The notes beneath the pieces are model-generated. The model did not search any database. It saw only the letters and a list, made by a program, of their open reading frames with translations, and had not been told where the DNA came from. Shown in pieces: positions 33,913 to 42,454 of a DNA stretch of 64,000 nucleotides. Origin of the DNA: JBGAKG01 sp044224495. Lineage in GTDB: Bacteria > Myxococcota_A > Polyangia > Polyangiales > Polyangiaceae. Both the position numbers and the translations under genes were made by a program. Position 1 is the first letter of the stretch, and the number at the start of each line of letters is the position of its first letter. The stretch is taken from positions 62,001 to 126,000 of the forward strand of contig JBGAKG010000017.1 in assembly GCA_044224495.1 (NCBI GenBank), in the 5' to 3' direction.

Positions 33913-34757
33913 CGCTCGAAGATCCCTTGCGCGGCGAGCAGCCTCCCCAACGGCTGGTCGATCCCGATGTCGATCCGCTTCCTCGTCGACTCGTCGTAGC
34001 GCACGCCACGCACCTCGATCGACCCGAGCCGCCGCGCGCCCTCGAGGCCCCCTTCGACACCGGGCCAACGGTGTTCGAGATCGCGCACTCTCCGATCGAG
34101 CAGGTAGACGCCGTACTCCGTCTCATAGTCGTCGTTGACGTCGTTGAACGGTCGGTCGAGCACGATGCGGTCGTAGCCCTTGACGAAGGTTGCGCAGAGG
34201 GGAACGTCCCAGAAGCCCGCGTAGTCGAAGGTGACCCATAGCTCGCGGGGCGGCCACGCCGGACCGAGCGACGCGAGCTCCGCCGACCGTGCCGCTTCGA
34301 CCTCGGCGTGAAGCCGCATGAGCGCCGCTTCGTCGAGGTAGCGCATCTCCGCGTCGAGCGGCGGCGCATCATGGCTCGCTGCGGCGGAGCAAGCGGCCCA
34401 CACCGAGTCCGCCATCGAGCGCGGAGCGAAAAGCTCCGGTGGGTCCGAGAAGCCGCCTTCCATCCCGCACCACGCGACCGTCGCCCCTCCTCGCACGACG
34501 AGGTCGAAGAGACTTTCACGAACGACCGCGGACCAGCGCACTGGCTCCGGAAGCTCGTGGAGTCGGAGCAAGAAGCCTTCCACGCGCCAACCGGTGCCAA
34601 ACAGAGGCCGACGGCCGATCTCCGTCCCGAGCGGCCAAAGGTGGAGCGGGAACGGTCGACTCGCACCAATCTCGCCGGGATGGAAGGCGTAGAGGTTGAT
34701 GCCAACTTCTTCTGCGCCTTGCCAGAAGATCCCGAGTGAATCGGCGACCGTGCTCAT
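33909..34757 (-). CDS. Hypothetical soluble protein
   Basis: A 282-residue protein rich in Trp, without signal or membrane segments. Segments: GINLYAFHPGEIGASRPF, ELWVTFDYAGFWDVPLC, RIVLDRPFNDVNDDYETEYG, and RYDESTRKRIDIGIDQPLG. No catalytic motif or family is known to me. It is coupled by ATGA to the DUF2185-like gene. Its codon use fits the host, so it may be an older member of the array. Confidence 0.62.
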   Translation of the reverse strand: MSTVADSLGIFWQGAEEVGINLYAFHPGEIGASRPFPLHLWPLGTEIGRRPLFGTGWRVEGFLLRLHELPEPVRWSAVVRESLFDLVVRGGATVAWCGMEGGFSDPPELFAPRSMADSVWAACSAAASHDAPPLDAEMRYLDEAALMRLHAEVEAARSAELASLGPAWPPRELWVTFDYAGFWDVPLCATFVKGYDRIVLDRPFNDVNDDYETEYGVYLLDRRVRDLEHRWPGVEGGLEGARRLGSIEVRGVRYDESTRKRIDIGIDQPLGRLLAAQGIFER

Positions 34758-34832
34758 GACTTCCGATGCTGTCCCGAGAGAGTTTCACTCACCCGCCCAA
34801 TCTACCAGGCGACCCATGGAACGTTGGTTGGT

Positions 34833-35516
34833 TCACTCACCGAGGACCCATCCCATGCGGCTCGAGTAGCAGCGCAGCGCATCCATGGCGAGCGACTCGA
34901 ACTCAGCGCGATTGGCCCTTCCGCCCACCTGCGAGAGAACGTCTCGCGCGGACGGATACAAGAGCTGGAGCGCATGGGTCGCCCCCGACTCGAGCGCCGC
35001 CCCGAATTGGGGGCCCGCGCCGACGAGCACGTCGCGGATTCGCTGTCGAGCCTGCCGCGTGTGCTCCGAGTGCGCCAATCGAGAAACCGGGGCCTGTTCG
35101 AGGAAACGATGCTCGGTCATCGCAAGCGTGGACTGCAGCGAGTCGATCGCGTTCTCGGTCCTCGACGGCCACCAGTAGTCGGCGCCCTCCGCGACCACGT
35201 CCTCGACTCCCAGAACGGCGCGGCGTTCGTCGACCGTGAGCAGGGCGGGTGCCCGCCGGTAGAGCCTCCATCCATCCTGGATTTGCGGGACATACGGCCA
35301 GAGAAACGTAGCGCCCAACCACCAGGACGCCGTGAATCGGCCGCGGGAAAACTCGATGGCGAGGACCAGCAGTAGATCGTCGACGACACGGTAGAGGGAT
35401 CGCGTTCGTACGCCGCTCGTGTGTGGGAGGGGGAGAAGACGTCTCGGTGCGAGTGACCTCCCTAGCCTCCGCATGCAGTCATCGACGGTCAGATTCTGCA
35501 CCCACGCCTCCTCCAC
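34833..35516 (-). CDS. Hypothetical protein
   Basis: A 227-residue protein. The N-terminal part (LTVDDCMRRLGRSLAPRRLL, SLYRVVDDLLLVLAIEFSRG, FTASWWLGATF) has a faint resemblance to DUF4304-type proteins. The rest (WRLYRRAPALLTVDERRAVL, ENAIDSLQSTLAMTEHRFLE, FESLAMDALRCYSSRMGW) is helical. GTG 35516 is the assumed start, preceded by GGAACG. Another member of the small-gene array; function unknown. Confidence 0.55.
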   Translation of the reverse strand: MEEAWVQNLTVDDCMRRLGRSLAPRRLLPLPHTSGVRTRSLYRVVDDLLLVLAIEFSRGRFTASWWLGATFLWPYVPQIQDGWRLYRRAPALLTVDERRAVLGVEDVVAEGADYWWPSRTENAIDSLQSTLAMTEHRFLEQAPVSRLAHSEHTRQARQRIRDVLVGAGPQFGAALESGATHALQLLYPSARDVLSQVGGRANRAEFESLAMDALRCYSSRMGWVLGE

Positions 35517-35546
35517 CGTTCCATCGCCGCGGCCGCCTCCAGCGAT

Positions 35547-35845
35547 TCACTCGATCCCCAACTCTTCCAGTCGTCGGATTCCATGCGCATCGATCCGACA
35601 GCACCACTTGGCCGCAGCCGCCCAGCTCGTCCCGGGCGAACGCTCGACGTGCCCATCCGCGATCAGGGCCGATGGCTTTCCGTCCTCGTCGGGGTCGTCC
35701 ATGAAGACGGCCACGCTCATCCCTTCGTGGAGCCGCACGAGCGCCCCCGCAGAGTCTTCCTTCTCGTCGTCTTCGCCAGGAGAACCAGATCGGCTTCGAC
35801 GAGCTCGTTGAAGTCTACGCAGAGCCTGGGTCGGTCGAGCTTCAT
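35547..35845 (-). pseudogene. Small conserved protein gene broken by one missing base
   Basis: ATG 35845 opens a frame reading MKLDRPRLCVDFNELVEADL then VLLAK. This matches the start of a known family of small uncharacterised proteins (DFNEMVExDLVLLS type). The frame then runs into nonsense and a stop. The continuation DEKEDSAGALVRLHEGMSVA, VFMDDPDEDGKPSALIADGH and CCRIDAHGIRRL is in a different frame. Adding a single G at the CTGGCGAAGACGACGAG segment restores one protein of about 100 residues. Either a true one-base deletion or a base-calling error. Confidence 0.65.
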
Positions 35846-35936
35846 GACGACTCTCGATCATCGTGCCACGGTGGCGCCGCGCCGGCACCGAGGTGACGCG
35901 CGCCTCTCGAAGATTCCTCCTGCTACCCTTCTCGCC

Positions 35937-36640
35937 GTGGGCAAGTCCCCGAGGCTCTCGGAAGGCCCCGCTCGCTTCCCCTCCTCACATCCGGAGTGGG
36001 AGATGCCCGAGTCGGGTCGTCATGGTCGCCTTTGCGAGATGCTCTTTCTCCTCCTGCGAGCCGCCGCGGCGACGCCAACACGGTCGGCAAGGACCACTTC
36101 GTCTATTACGACCGCAAGGATCCACGCCGCTGCCTCGCTCCCGACGCCTTCGTGAAGCTCGGTGTCCAAAACCACCTCGTCGACTCGTGGAAGACCTGGG
36201 AGCTCGGCGTCCCCGAGCTCTGCATCGAAGTCCTCTCGCCGAGCGACACCGAAGAGAAGCTCACCTTCCGCGAGAAGCTCCGCCGCTACGGGCCCCTCAA
36301 GACGCGAGAGCTCGTCGTCTTCCACGCCGACGGCAAACCCGGGAAGCGCCTCCGCGCGTGGGACCGCCGCGGAAGCATGCTGGTCGAGCGCGTCGTCACC
36401 GAAGAGCGTACGCCGTGCCGCACGCTCGGCCTCCAGCTCGCCGTCGTCCCCCACGACGAGCTCGGCGCCGCGCGTCGTCTCGTCGATGCGAGCGGCAACC
36501 TCGTCCTCACACGAACGCGACCGGGTCGACGCCCAACGACGGCTCGACACCGAACGCGAGGCTCGCATCGCGACCGAAGCGCGGCTCGCTCGCGTCGAGG
36601 CCGAGGTCGCCGAGCTCCGCCGTCGCTTCACAAGCGCTGA
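35937..36640 (+). pseudogene. Uma2 family endonuclease gene with two compensating frameshifts
   Basis: Uma2 proteins (PF05685) have a restriction-endonuclease-like fold. The start GTG 35937 gives SEGPARFPSSHPEWEMPESG then LCEMLFLLLRAAA. The core continues in another frame: GDANTVGKDHFVYYDR, CLAPDAFVKLGVQNHLVDSW, ELGVPELCIEVLSPSDTEEK. A C-terminal coiled coil, RRLDTEREARIATEARLARV then EAEVAELRRRF, is back in the first frame. One base is missing near 36060-36068 and one is extra near 36500-36513. In the final frame the coil runs to a stop at 36785. The catalytic core itself is intact. One of the few plus-strand genes in the accessory region. Confidence 0.72.
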
Positions 36641-36673
36641 CTTCCGGCGTCAGGAGAGAGCCGGGCGCGCCGG

Positions 36674-37522
36674 CTACTTGGCGTCCGCGCAGCACCGGAA
36701 GCTGATGGCATATCTGAAGCTATCGACCTTCACTTCGGTCATGAGCCTCATGCATGGCGGACTTCCACCTCCCCCGGTCGCATAGCGACCAGGCTGATCG
36801 GTCCACTCGAGCGATGCTGGCAGATCCAGCTCATATTTGTTCGGGGGGTCGGGTGGATGGCAGTCGGAGATCGCTGCGTTCGGGCGAAATACCCCGAGGA
36901 AACAGACGTCCGACATTGCCTGCGCGTCCTGTCCCCACGGAAACTCGTAGCCATTCACGTCGTGGCATGCGGTGGCGAGCTCATTCACCGAACAGAGTCG
37001 CTTCCCGAGACTGGCGCAGTAGTTCTTCGCCAGACACCACGGGACGCAAGTGTTGACCTGCGTGCCCGTGGTCACGGCGCTGGGCGGGCACGTGCCCGAC
37101 GGAAAACACCCGTTCCCAGGAGGTGCCACCTTCACTTCGTCGGCCGTGGGGGCATGTGTATCGATGCAAAATCCTGCGTCCCCCTTCCCGATCCGCACCA
37201 TCGGCGGACTCCCATCTACTTGTGGGCAACCGATCTGGTACGGCGCCAGTTCGCTCGCTTCCGCGGTTGCATCCAGCGCGTCGACGTCCCCGTCTTTCGG
37301 TCCCGCGTCGACCGCACCGCCACAATCACAGGTCGACCAGGCTCCCCCGGTGCAAACCTGCCCACCCGCGCACGCGCCCGGGCCGATGCACACTCGCGTG
37401 TCGCCGTTCGAGCATGTCGTCGCAGGTGTACTGCTCGAGCACGCCGCCGCGACGGCGATCACCGCCGCCGCGAGCGTACCGGCAAGCAACCCGAGCCTTC
37501 GCGCGATCATTCCGTGACTCAC
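36674..37522 (-). CDS. Lipoprotein with a degenerate FGE-sulfatase-like C-terminus
   Basis: A 282-residue secreted protein. The signal ends in the lipobox AVAAAC, followed by a Cys-rich stretch CSNGDTRVCIGPGACAGGQV then CTGGAWSTCDCGG typical of myxobacterial lipoproteins. The C-terminal half has SUMF1-like features: KNYCASLGKRLCSVNELATA, GYEFPWG and a final SFRCCADA. There is no recognisable catalytic Cys context. The start may be at residue 5 (ATG 37510). It converges on the Uma2 pseudogene. Confidence 0.72.
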   Translation of the reverse strand: MSHGMIARRLGLLAGTLAAAVIAVAAACSSSTPATTCSNGDTRVCIGPGACAGGQVCTGGAWSTCDCGGAVDAGPKDGDVDALDATAEASELAPYQIGCPQVDGSPPMVRIGKGDAGFCIDTHAPTADEVKVAPPGNGCFPSGTCPPSAVTTGTQVNTCVPWCLAKNYCASLGKRLCSVNELATACHDVNGYEFPWGQDAQAMSDVCFLGVFRPNAAISDCHPPDPPNKYELDLPASLEWTDQPGRYATGGGGSPPCMRLMTEVKVDSFRYAISFRCCADAK

Positions 37523-37663
37523 TGCCCACCTTGCATCGAATCCGTTCTTACCTGAACCGTGGGGCGCTGAGAATGCCTTCCTGCGCGACCGCTTCTTGAA
37601 CGGCTTCCAGCCATGGTGGCGGATTGCGTCGGCTTCCTTCGCGAAAAGGCTCGACCAGAATCC

Positions 37664-38539
37664 CTACTGAACTTCCAACTCTCGCGACGCCACGCTCTGC
37701 GGCGTCGTTGCGCGCGCTTCCGCCGTGAATACCATCGTCCAACCGTCGACCAGGGTCTGCACTCGGGTACGACTCACGATCTCGATCGAGTAGTACACCG
37801 CCACCGGCGGCAGCTTCGCGAGCACTGCCGTCGAGACCGTCCCTTGGCCCGCGGTCGCCGGATAAGCGCAGGTCAGGAACACCGGACCAGCCTTCGTCGC
37901 CGCGACGAGCTTCACGACGACGTCGCCGGCCGTATCCCCCGTCCACGCCACCACCAGCGGGTTCGTGCGCACGATGGGTAGCTTCGTCGAGCCAGTCGGC
38001 CACGTCGGGGACGTCACCTCGACGTATTTGGGTGTGACGAGCGAGAGGGAAAAGGCGGGAGCGACGGCCCCGGACGCCACGAGGTCGAGCGCCTCTCCCC
38101 CGTCCCAGAGGGCGCTCGCGCTGGTGTTCGGCGACAAGTATTCGTTGCCCGAAGGAACCAGGTTCAACGGCTGCTTTGCACCACTCACGACCAGCGTGCC
38201 CGCGCTCACCGTCGGCGCCGCGCCGGAGCGGGGCGGAAAACACTCGATCACGCTGCACCCATCCACGATGACCTCGGGAGGGCAGACATCGGGTGGTGCC
38301 ACCGAGAAGCCCGCGTTCACACTCGACGTCGTCTCCGGCGGAGCTGCGTTCGGCGCGTTCGTCGACGAAAGAAGCACCGCGCCATAGTTCATGGGGGGCG
38401 CCGCGTCGGACGAAGCATCCGTCGGTGCATCCGCGCCGGAATCCCCCACCAACGAACTCTGCAGAACCGTCGCTGTCCCATCGCACCCGGCGCAAGCTGC
38501 GAGCAACGCGAACGTCGCGACCTTCGAAATTCGGAGCAT
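37664..38539 (-). CDS. Lipoprotein of unknown function
   Basis: A 291-residue exported protein. The signal MLRISKVATFALLAACAGC contains the lipobox, followed by an Asp/Ala/Ser linker. The body has repeated beta strands (PPEVIVDGCSVIEC, TLVVSGAKQPLNLVPSGNEY, RTNPLVVAWTGDTAGDVVVK, AVYYSIEIVSRTRVQTLVDG). ATG 38539 is preferred over an upstream GTG because the signal begins there. Divergent from the ECF sigma gene, with about 110 bp between starts. Confidence 0.74.
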   Translation of the reverse strand: MLRISKVATFALLAACAGCDGTATVLQSSLVGDSGADAPTDASSDAAPPMNYGAVLLSSTNAPNAAPPETTSSVNAGFSVAPPDVCPPEVIVDGCSVIECFPPRSGAAPTVSAGTLVVSGAKQPLNLVPSGNEYLSPNTSASALWDGGEALDLVASGAVAPAFSLSLVTPKYVEVTSPTWPTGSTKLPIVRTNPLVVAWTGDTAGDVVVKLVAATKAGPVFLTCAYPATAGQGTVSTAVLAKLPPVAVYYSIEIVSRTRVQTLVDGWTMVFTAEARATTPQSVASRELEVQ

Positions 38540-38647
38540 GTAACTCAGATACCGGACAAGGTAGCGATGGCTCACCGAATCCAGCGTCGGGGCATCTCGC
38601 CACACCATGAGCCATCGCTCCGTTCTCGGGGCTCCTACTTGAAGGTC

Positions 38648-39259
38648 ATGCGCTCAGCACGTCACCGTCGCGCCACGCTCGAGCTCGTCCGGAGCGTGCC
38701 TGCGCGGGCTCCGATCGATGAGGCCGAGCTCGTCAGGGGCGTGCTCGCAGGTGAAGCCTCTGCGCGGGAAGCTCTCTATCGCCGTCACGTCGAATACCTG
38801 TCCGGCATGGTCGTCCGACTGCTCCGCTCGCAACAAGGGAGCGAGGACGTCGTCCAAGACACGTTCGTACTCGCCTTCGAGCGCCTTTCGACCTTGCGCG
38901 ATCCGTCTGCTCTCCGCAGCTGGTTGGCCGCGATTGCGGTGAGCTTCGTTCGGAGGCGTCTTCGAAAACAGCGCCTGCTCCATGCGCTCGGTCTCGATGG
39001 CAGCGAGGACGATGCGGCCCTCGACCGGCTTGCACGCGATGACGCCCCGCTCGAGGCGCGCTCCGAGCTCGCTGCGATCGATCTCGCGCTGCGCGGCGTC
39101 GCCGTCAATCAACGCATCGCTTGGATGCTCCGCTACGTCGAAGGTGAGAGCCTCGACGACGTCGCGACCGCCTGCGGCTGTTCACTGGCCACCGTGAAGC
39201 GCTGGATCGCGAGCACCGACCGTGTCGTACGCGCCCACCTCGAGATGGAGGGACCATGA
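38648..39259 (+). CDS. ECF-type RNA polymerase sigma factor
   Basis: A 203-residue sigma factor with region 2 (ALYRRHVEYLSGMVVRLL, GSEDVVQDTFVLAFERL) and region 4 (GVAVNQRIAWMLRYVEGESL, DDVATACGCSLATVKRWI). The GxSxxTVKRWI helix recognises the -35 element. ATG 38648 follows GAAGGTC. Its stop overlaps the ATG of the FecR-like gene (ATGA), the usual arrangement of an ECF factor with its membrane anti-sigma protein. The lipoprotein on the other side could be part of the regulon, an inference from position. Confidence 0.9.
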   Translation: MRSARHRRATLELVRSVPARAPIDEAELVRGVLAGEASAREALYRRHVEYLSGMVVRLLRSQQGSEDVVQDTFVLAFERLSTLRDPSALRSWLAAIAVSFVRRRLRKQRLLHALGLDGSEDDAALDRLARDDAPLEARSELAAIDLALRGVAVNQRIAWMLRYVEGESLDDVATACGCSLATVKRWIASTDRVVRAHLEMEGP

Positions 39260-40257
39260 AGTCGCTGCGCCCGCCCTACAAGACGATCCTCGGTCCGGAC
39301 TTCGACGACAAAGCCTCCGATCGCATGTGGCGCAGGATCGAAGCCCGCCATCGCCGCCCGGGCGCGTCGTCGCACGGCGGGAGCGTCGGAGTCGCGCTCG
39401 GAGCCATCGCAGGGGCGATCGTCGTGCTCGCAATCGCGCACGTCACGCAGCCGCCGGCGCGGATGCTCGTCGGTACCCACACCGTCCTGGCGACGACCGC
39501 GGTGCCCAGCCCAGCGCCGACCGAAAGGACCAGCGCACGGCGCTACTCATCGCGTGGCGAGCCCCAGAGGATCGACCTCGGGATCGCGGTGTTGACCTTC
39601 CACGACGCCGACGTCGCCGTCGATCGCTCGGATGACCACGTCTCGATCCGCGTCGAGCGCGGCGAGGTCGACGTTCGGGGCGCGAACGTTCGCGGTGGGA
39701 GTGCCCACCTCTCGGCGGGCATGCTGCTGGAGATCGACGCCGAAACGTCGCTACCGGCCGCGCCGAGGACCGCCGCCGCGGTGGTCCCTCCTCCGTCCTG
39801 GCGCGCGCTCGCCGCGCGCGGTGCAAACCCGGAGGCGTACGCTGCGCTCGGCGATGGGGGCGTTGGCGCAGCAGCACGGGCCGCATCGGTCGACGATCTG
39901 TTGGCTCTCGCGGACGTCGCGCGACTCTCGGGCCACCCGCGAGAGGCCGTCGCGCCACTGCACCGCGTGATCGACGAGGATGCAAGCGATCCTCGCGCCT
40001 CCCTGGCGGCGCTCACGCTCGGCCGCGTCGAGTTGGACGAGCTCGACGAGCCCGCCGCCGCCGCGCGAGCGCTCGAGCGAGCGATCGCACTCGGTCCGCC
40101 GAAGGCGCTCGAAGAGGACGCCTACGTGCGGCTGGTCGAAGCCCATGCTCGCGCGGGAGACGACGCGGCAGCGCAGCTCGCCTATGATCACGCCGTCGCG
40201 CGCTTCCCCGGAAGCCCGCGCGAGCCAACGATGCGCCGATGGATCGAACGACACTGA
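39256..40257 (+). CDS. FecR-like anti-sigma protein with TPR repeats
   Basis: A 333-residue membrane protein. A cytoplasmic N-terminal segment of about 40 residues precedes a single helix, GVALGAIAGAIVVLAIAHV. The periplasmic FecR-type domain contains VLTFHDADVAVDRSDDHVSI and RVERGEVDVRGANVRGG. The C-terminal helical repeats (GHPREAVAPLHRVIDE, LDEPAAAARALERAIALG) are TPR-like. It is translationally coupled to the ECF sigma gene upstream and overlaps the beta-barrel gene downstream by 19 bp. The likely role is to hold the sigma factor until an envelope signal arrives. Confidence 0.85.
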   Translation: MKSLRPPYKTILGPDFDDKASDRMWRRIEARHRRPGASSHGGSVGVALGAIAGAIVVLAIAHVTQPPARMLVGTHTVLATTAVPSPAPTERTSARRYSSRGEPQRIDLGIAVLTFHDADVAVDRSDDHVSIRVERGEVDVRGANVRGGSAHLSAGMLLEIDAETSLPAAPRTAAAVVPPPSWRALAARGANPEAYAALGDGGVGAAARAASVDDLLALADVARLSGHPREAVAPLHRVIDEDASDPRASLAALTLGRVELDELDEPAAAARALERAIALGPPKALEEDAYVRLVEAHARAGDDAAAQLAYDHAVARFPGSPREPTMRRWIERH

Positions 40258-41276
40258 CCGCGAGCACGGTCGCGCTCGCGCTCGGTTTGGGATTGGTCAC
40301 GACCGAGGCCGGCGCTGCACCGCCCATCGTAAGAGCAGAGAGCACCTGTCCCACGCTCGTCTGGTCCAGCCGCACCTTCGTCGACCTACTCCGCGTCGAG
40401 CTGCGCGCCGACCACGTCGAGGTCACCACCGATGGAAATGTGCAAGATGCACCCATCGTCACCGCGACGCCCGAGACCTGTGGTGATGGCGCACGTGGAG
40501 CAACGATCGTTCTGCGACGTGGAGAGCAGCGCACGGAGCGGTACGTGGAGCTGAGCGACGTCCCGGCGAACGCGAAAGCGCGCGTGCTCGCGCTCGCTGC
40601 AGCCGATCTCCTCCGCGCCAACTTCGCCGCGAGCGCGCCGCCGCCACCAGCCGCCCCCGCCCCGTTCGAGCTCCACGTCGTCGTCGACGCACCTCCCGCG
40701 CCAGCGGTCGTGGCGGCGACGCCCATCCTCGTGCCGCCTGCGCCACCACCTCCTCCACCGCGCGCGCTCACCCTCTCGCTCACGGGAGAGGCTCGTAGCT
40801 TCCCGAGCGCGAGCACCGGTCTGTTCGGTGGACGGCTCTCGCTCGCATCGCCGTTGGGCCGGTGGTTCTCTCTCGGCGTCGACGCCGACGTCGGAGCGGG
40901 CAGCGCACGCGACGCGTTGGGAAGCGTCACGACGCTCGTCCTCGGCGGAGCGGTAGGCGTCGCGCTCGCCGCAGGGCCAGATGCGTTTCGCGTTCACCTA
41001 GGTCCCAAGCTCGAGGTCGATTGGGTTCGGTTCGCTGCGAGCGGGAACCTCGCGACGACCCTTGCATCCGCGGCCGACTCGGCGGTCGTCCTGCTCATGC
41101 TCTCCGCGACGGCTCACGTGCGCGTCATCGGTGGGCTGTATGGGCTCATCGGTCTCGACGCGGGTGCTTCGCTCCGCGGATACGAAGCTCGCGCCGACGG
41201 GCGAACCGTCGCCGGCGTCATCGGACCGATGCTCGGCCTTCGCATCGGAATCGCATGGAGCCCCGGGACCCCGTGA
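40239..41276 (+). CDS. Exported outer-membrane-type protein of the ECF operon
   Basis: A 345-residue protein with signal peptide (TLTASTVALALGLGLVTTEA). The N-terminal domain (TFVDLLRVELRADHVEVTT, KARVLALAAADLLRANFAA) is followed by a long Pro/Ala linker and a C-terminal beta-rich part. Alternating strands such as SLTGEARSFPSASTGLFGGR, SLGVDADVGAG and GLIGLDAGASLRGYEAR suggest an outer-membrane barrel. The start ATG 40239 lies inside the end of the FecR gene (19-bp overlap). No enzyme motif. Confidence 0.78.
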   Translation: MDRTTLTASTVALALGLGLVTTEAGAAPPIVRAESTCPTLVWSSRTFVDLLRVELRADHVEVTTDGNVQDAPIVTATPETCGDGARGATIVLRRGEQRTERYVELSDVPANAKARVLALAAADLLRANFAASAPPPPAAPAPFELHVVVDAPPAPAVVAATPILVPPAPPPPPPRALTLSLTGEARSFPSASTGLFGGRLSLASPLGRWFSLGVDADVGAGSARDALGSVTTLVLGGAVGVALAAGPDAFRVHLGPKLEVDWVRFAASGNLATTLASAADSAVVLLMLSATAHVRVIGGLYGLIGLDAGASLRGYEARADGRTVAGVIGPMLGLRIGIAWSPGTP

Positions 41277-41292
41277 CGAGCGCCTGAGCGCG

Positions 41293-42438
41293 TCAGCTTC
41301 GCAGCGCCGCCATCGGCGTGATCCTCGCCGCCCGAATCGCCGGCGCGATCCCGCTCACGACGCCCATCCCCGCCGAAAAGAGCACCGCCGTCACGAAGGT
41401 CCCCACCGTCGGGGTGAACCCGAACGACAGCTCCGACCACGTCGCATAGTTCGTCATCGACACGTGTACGAACCCGAGCAATAGCGCCGCCGACGCTCCC
41501 ACGATCCCTCCGCCGACCGCGAGCGCCGCCGCCTCGAAGAGGAACCCCGCGAACACGCTCGTGCCTTGGAACCCGAGCGCTCGCAGCGCCCCGATCTCCC
41601 GCGTCCTCCCCGCAATCGATCCGTGCATGGTGATCACCGCTCCCATCATCGCCCCGACCGAGAAGAGCACCGCCACCAGCGTCCCCATGACGCGGAGGAA
41701 CGTACTCAGACCCTCGCTCTGCTTCTCCAGGAATTGCTTCTCCGTCTCCACGCTGAGCCCGAGTCGCTTGTCCGACTCCACGTTCGCGCGGAGCGACTCC
41801 ACCGCCGCCGCGTTCGCCAACTTCACGCGCAGCGACGAGGTGCTCCCCACGCGCCCGAACGTCGCGCGCAACAGCTCGCGATCGAGCCACACCTCGGACT
41901 CGGCCGCGTCGCCGGCGTCGCTGAAGACGCCCACGATCTTCACCGGGCGCCCATGGCGCAGCTCGAGCGCGTCACCGATCGTCAGGTGCGCGAACCGCCC
42001 TCGCACCTGCATCCCCACGATCGCCTCGTCCGCCCCCGGCGCCGGCATTCTCCCTTCCACGAGCGCGAACTGCGGGCGCATCGCGCGCCCTTCGTCGCCC
42101 ATCCCGCGCAGCGTCACGTTCCCGAAGCCCTCGGCGCCGACCTTCGGCAGCGCCGCCACCACGACGACCTCGCTCGACGACGGCGCATCGCCGGCCGCCG
42201 CGCGCACGACGTCCGCGTCCGCGCTCGCGAAGCTCGAGTTGAGCTCCGCCGTGCTGCCGCTCCGGAGCACGACGGCGACGTCGTCGCGTCCGCGGCCGGC
42301 GAGCGTGCGCTCCACTCCGGCGCCGAGCATCAGCGACGCCGAGAACACCAACGCGACCAGCGCGATTCCGCCCGCCGCCGCCGCCGACGTGCCCTTGCGC
42401 ACGAGGAGACTCCTCAAGTTGTACCGAATGGGGATCAT
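41293..42438 (-). CDS. MacB/FtsX-type ABC transporter permease (second copy)
   Basis: A 381-residue permease. The N-terminal helix (AAAAGGIALVALVFSASLML) is followed by a periplasmic MacB-type domain with EVVVVAALPKVGAEGFGNVT and KIVGVFSDAGDAAESEVWL. Three C-terminal helices (FLRVMGTLVAVLFSVGAMMG, VFAGFLFEAAALAVGGGIVG, VTAVLFSAGMGVVSGIAPA) carry the FtsX signature GxIxALRALGFQ. Together with the ATPase and the adaptor upstream it forms a tripartite export system. It is the last gene of the operon, 16 bp after the first permease. Confidence 0.88.
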   Translation of the reverse strand: MIPIRYNLRSLLVRKGTSAAAAGGIALVALVFSASLMLGAGVERTLAGRGRDDVAVVLRSGSTAELNSSFASADADVVRAAAGDAPSSSEVVVVAALPKVGAEGFGNVTLRGMGDEGRAMRPQFALVEGRMPAPGADEAIVGMQVRGRFAHLTIGDALELRHGRPVKIVGVFSDAGDAAESEVWLDRELLRATFGRVGSTSSLRVKLANAAAVESLRANVESDKRLGLSVETEKQFLEKQSEGLSTFLRVMGTLVAVLFSVGAMMGAVITMHGSIAGRTREIGALRALGFQGTSVFAGFLFEAAALAVGGGIVGASAALLLGFVHVSMTNYATWSELSFGFTPTVGTFVTAVLFSAGMGVVSGIAPAIRAARITPMAALRS

Positions 42439-42454
42439 GTTCGTTCCTCCGCTC

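Larger units (their letters stand above)
26199..36640. other. Accessory region: heterogeneous polyimmunity-like locus
   Basis: Over about 10 kb there are some twenty short genes of unrelated families: SUFU, SMI1/KNR4 (SUKH), DUF6188, DUF4265, DUF2185-like, Uma2 and unknown small proteins. They are packed mostly on the minus strand, often with strong ribosome binding sites or ATGA overlaps. Local base composition drops between 27.4 and 31 kb. Several of these families are known immunity proteins of polymorphic toxin systems. No toxin, Rhs or secretion gene is visible in the window. Confidence 0.6.
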
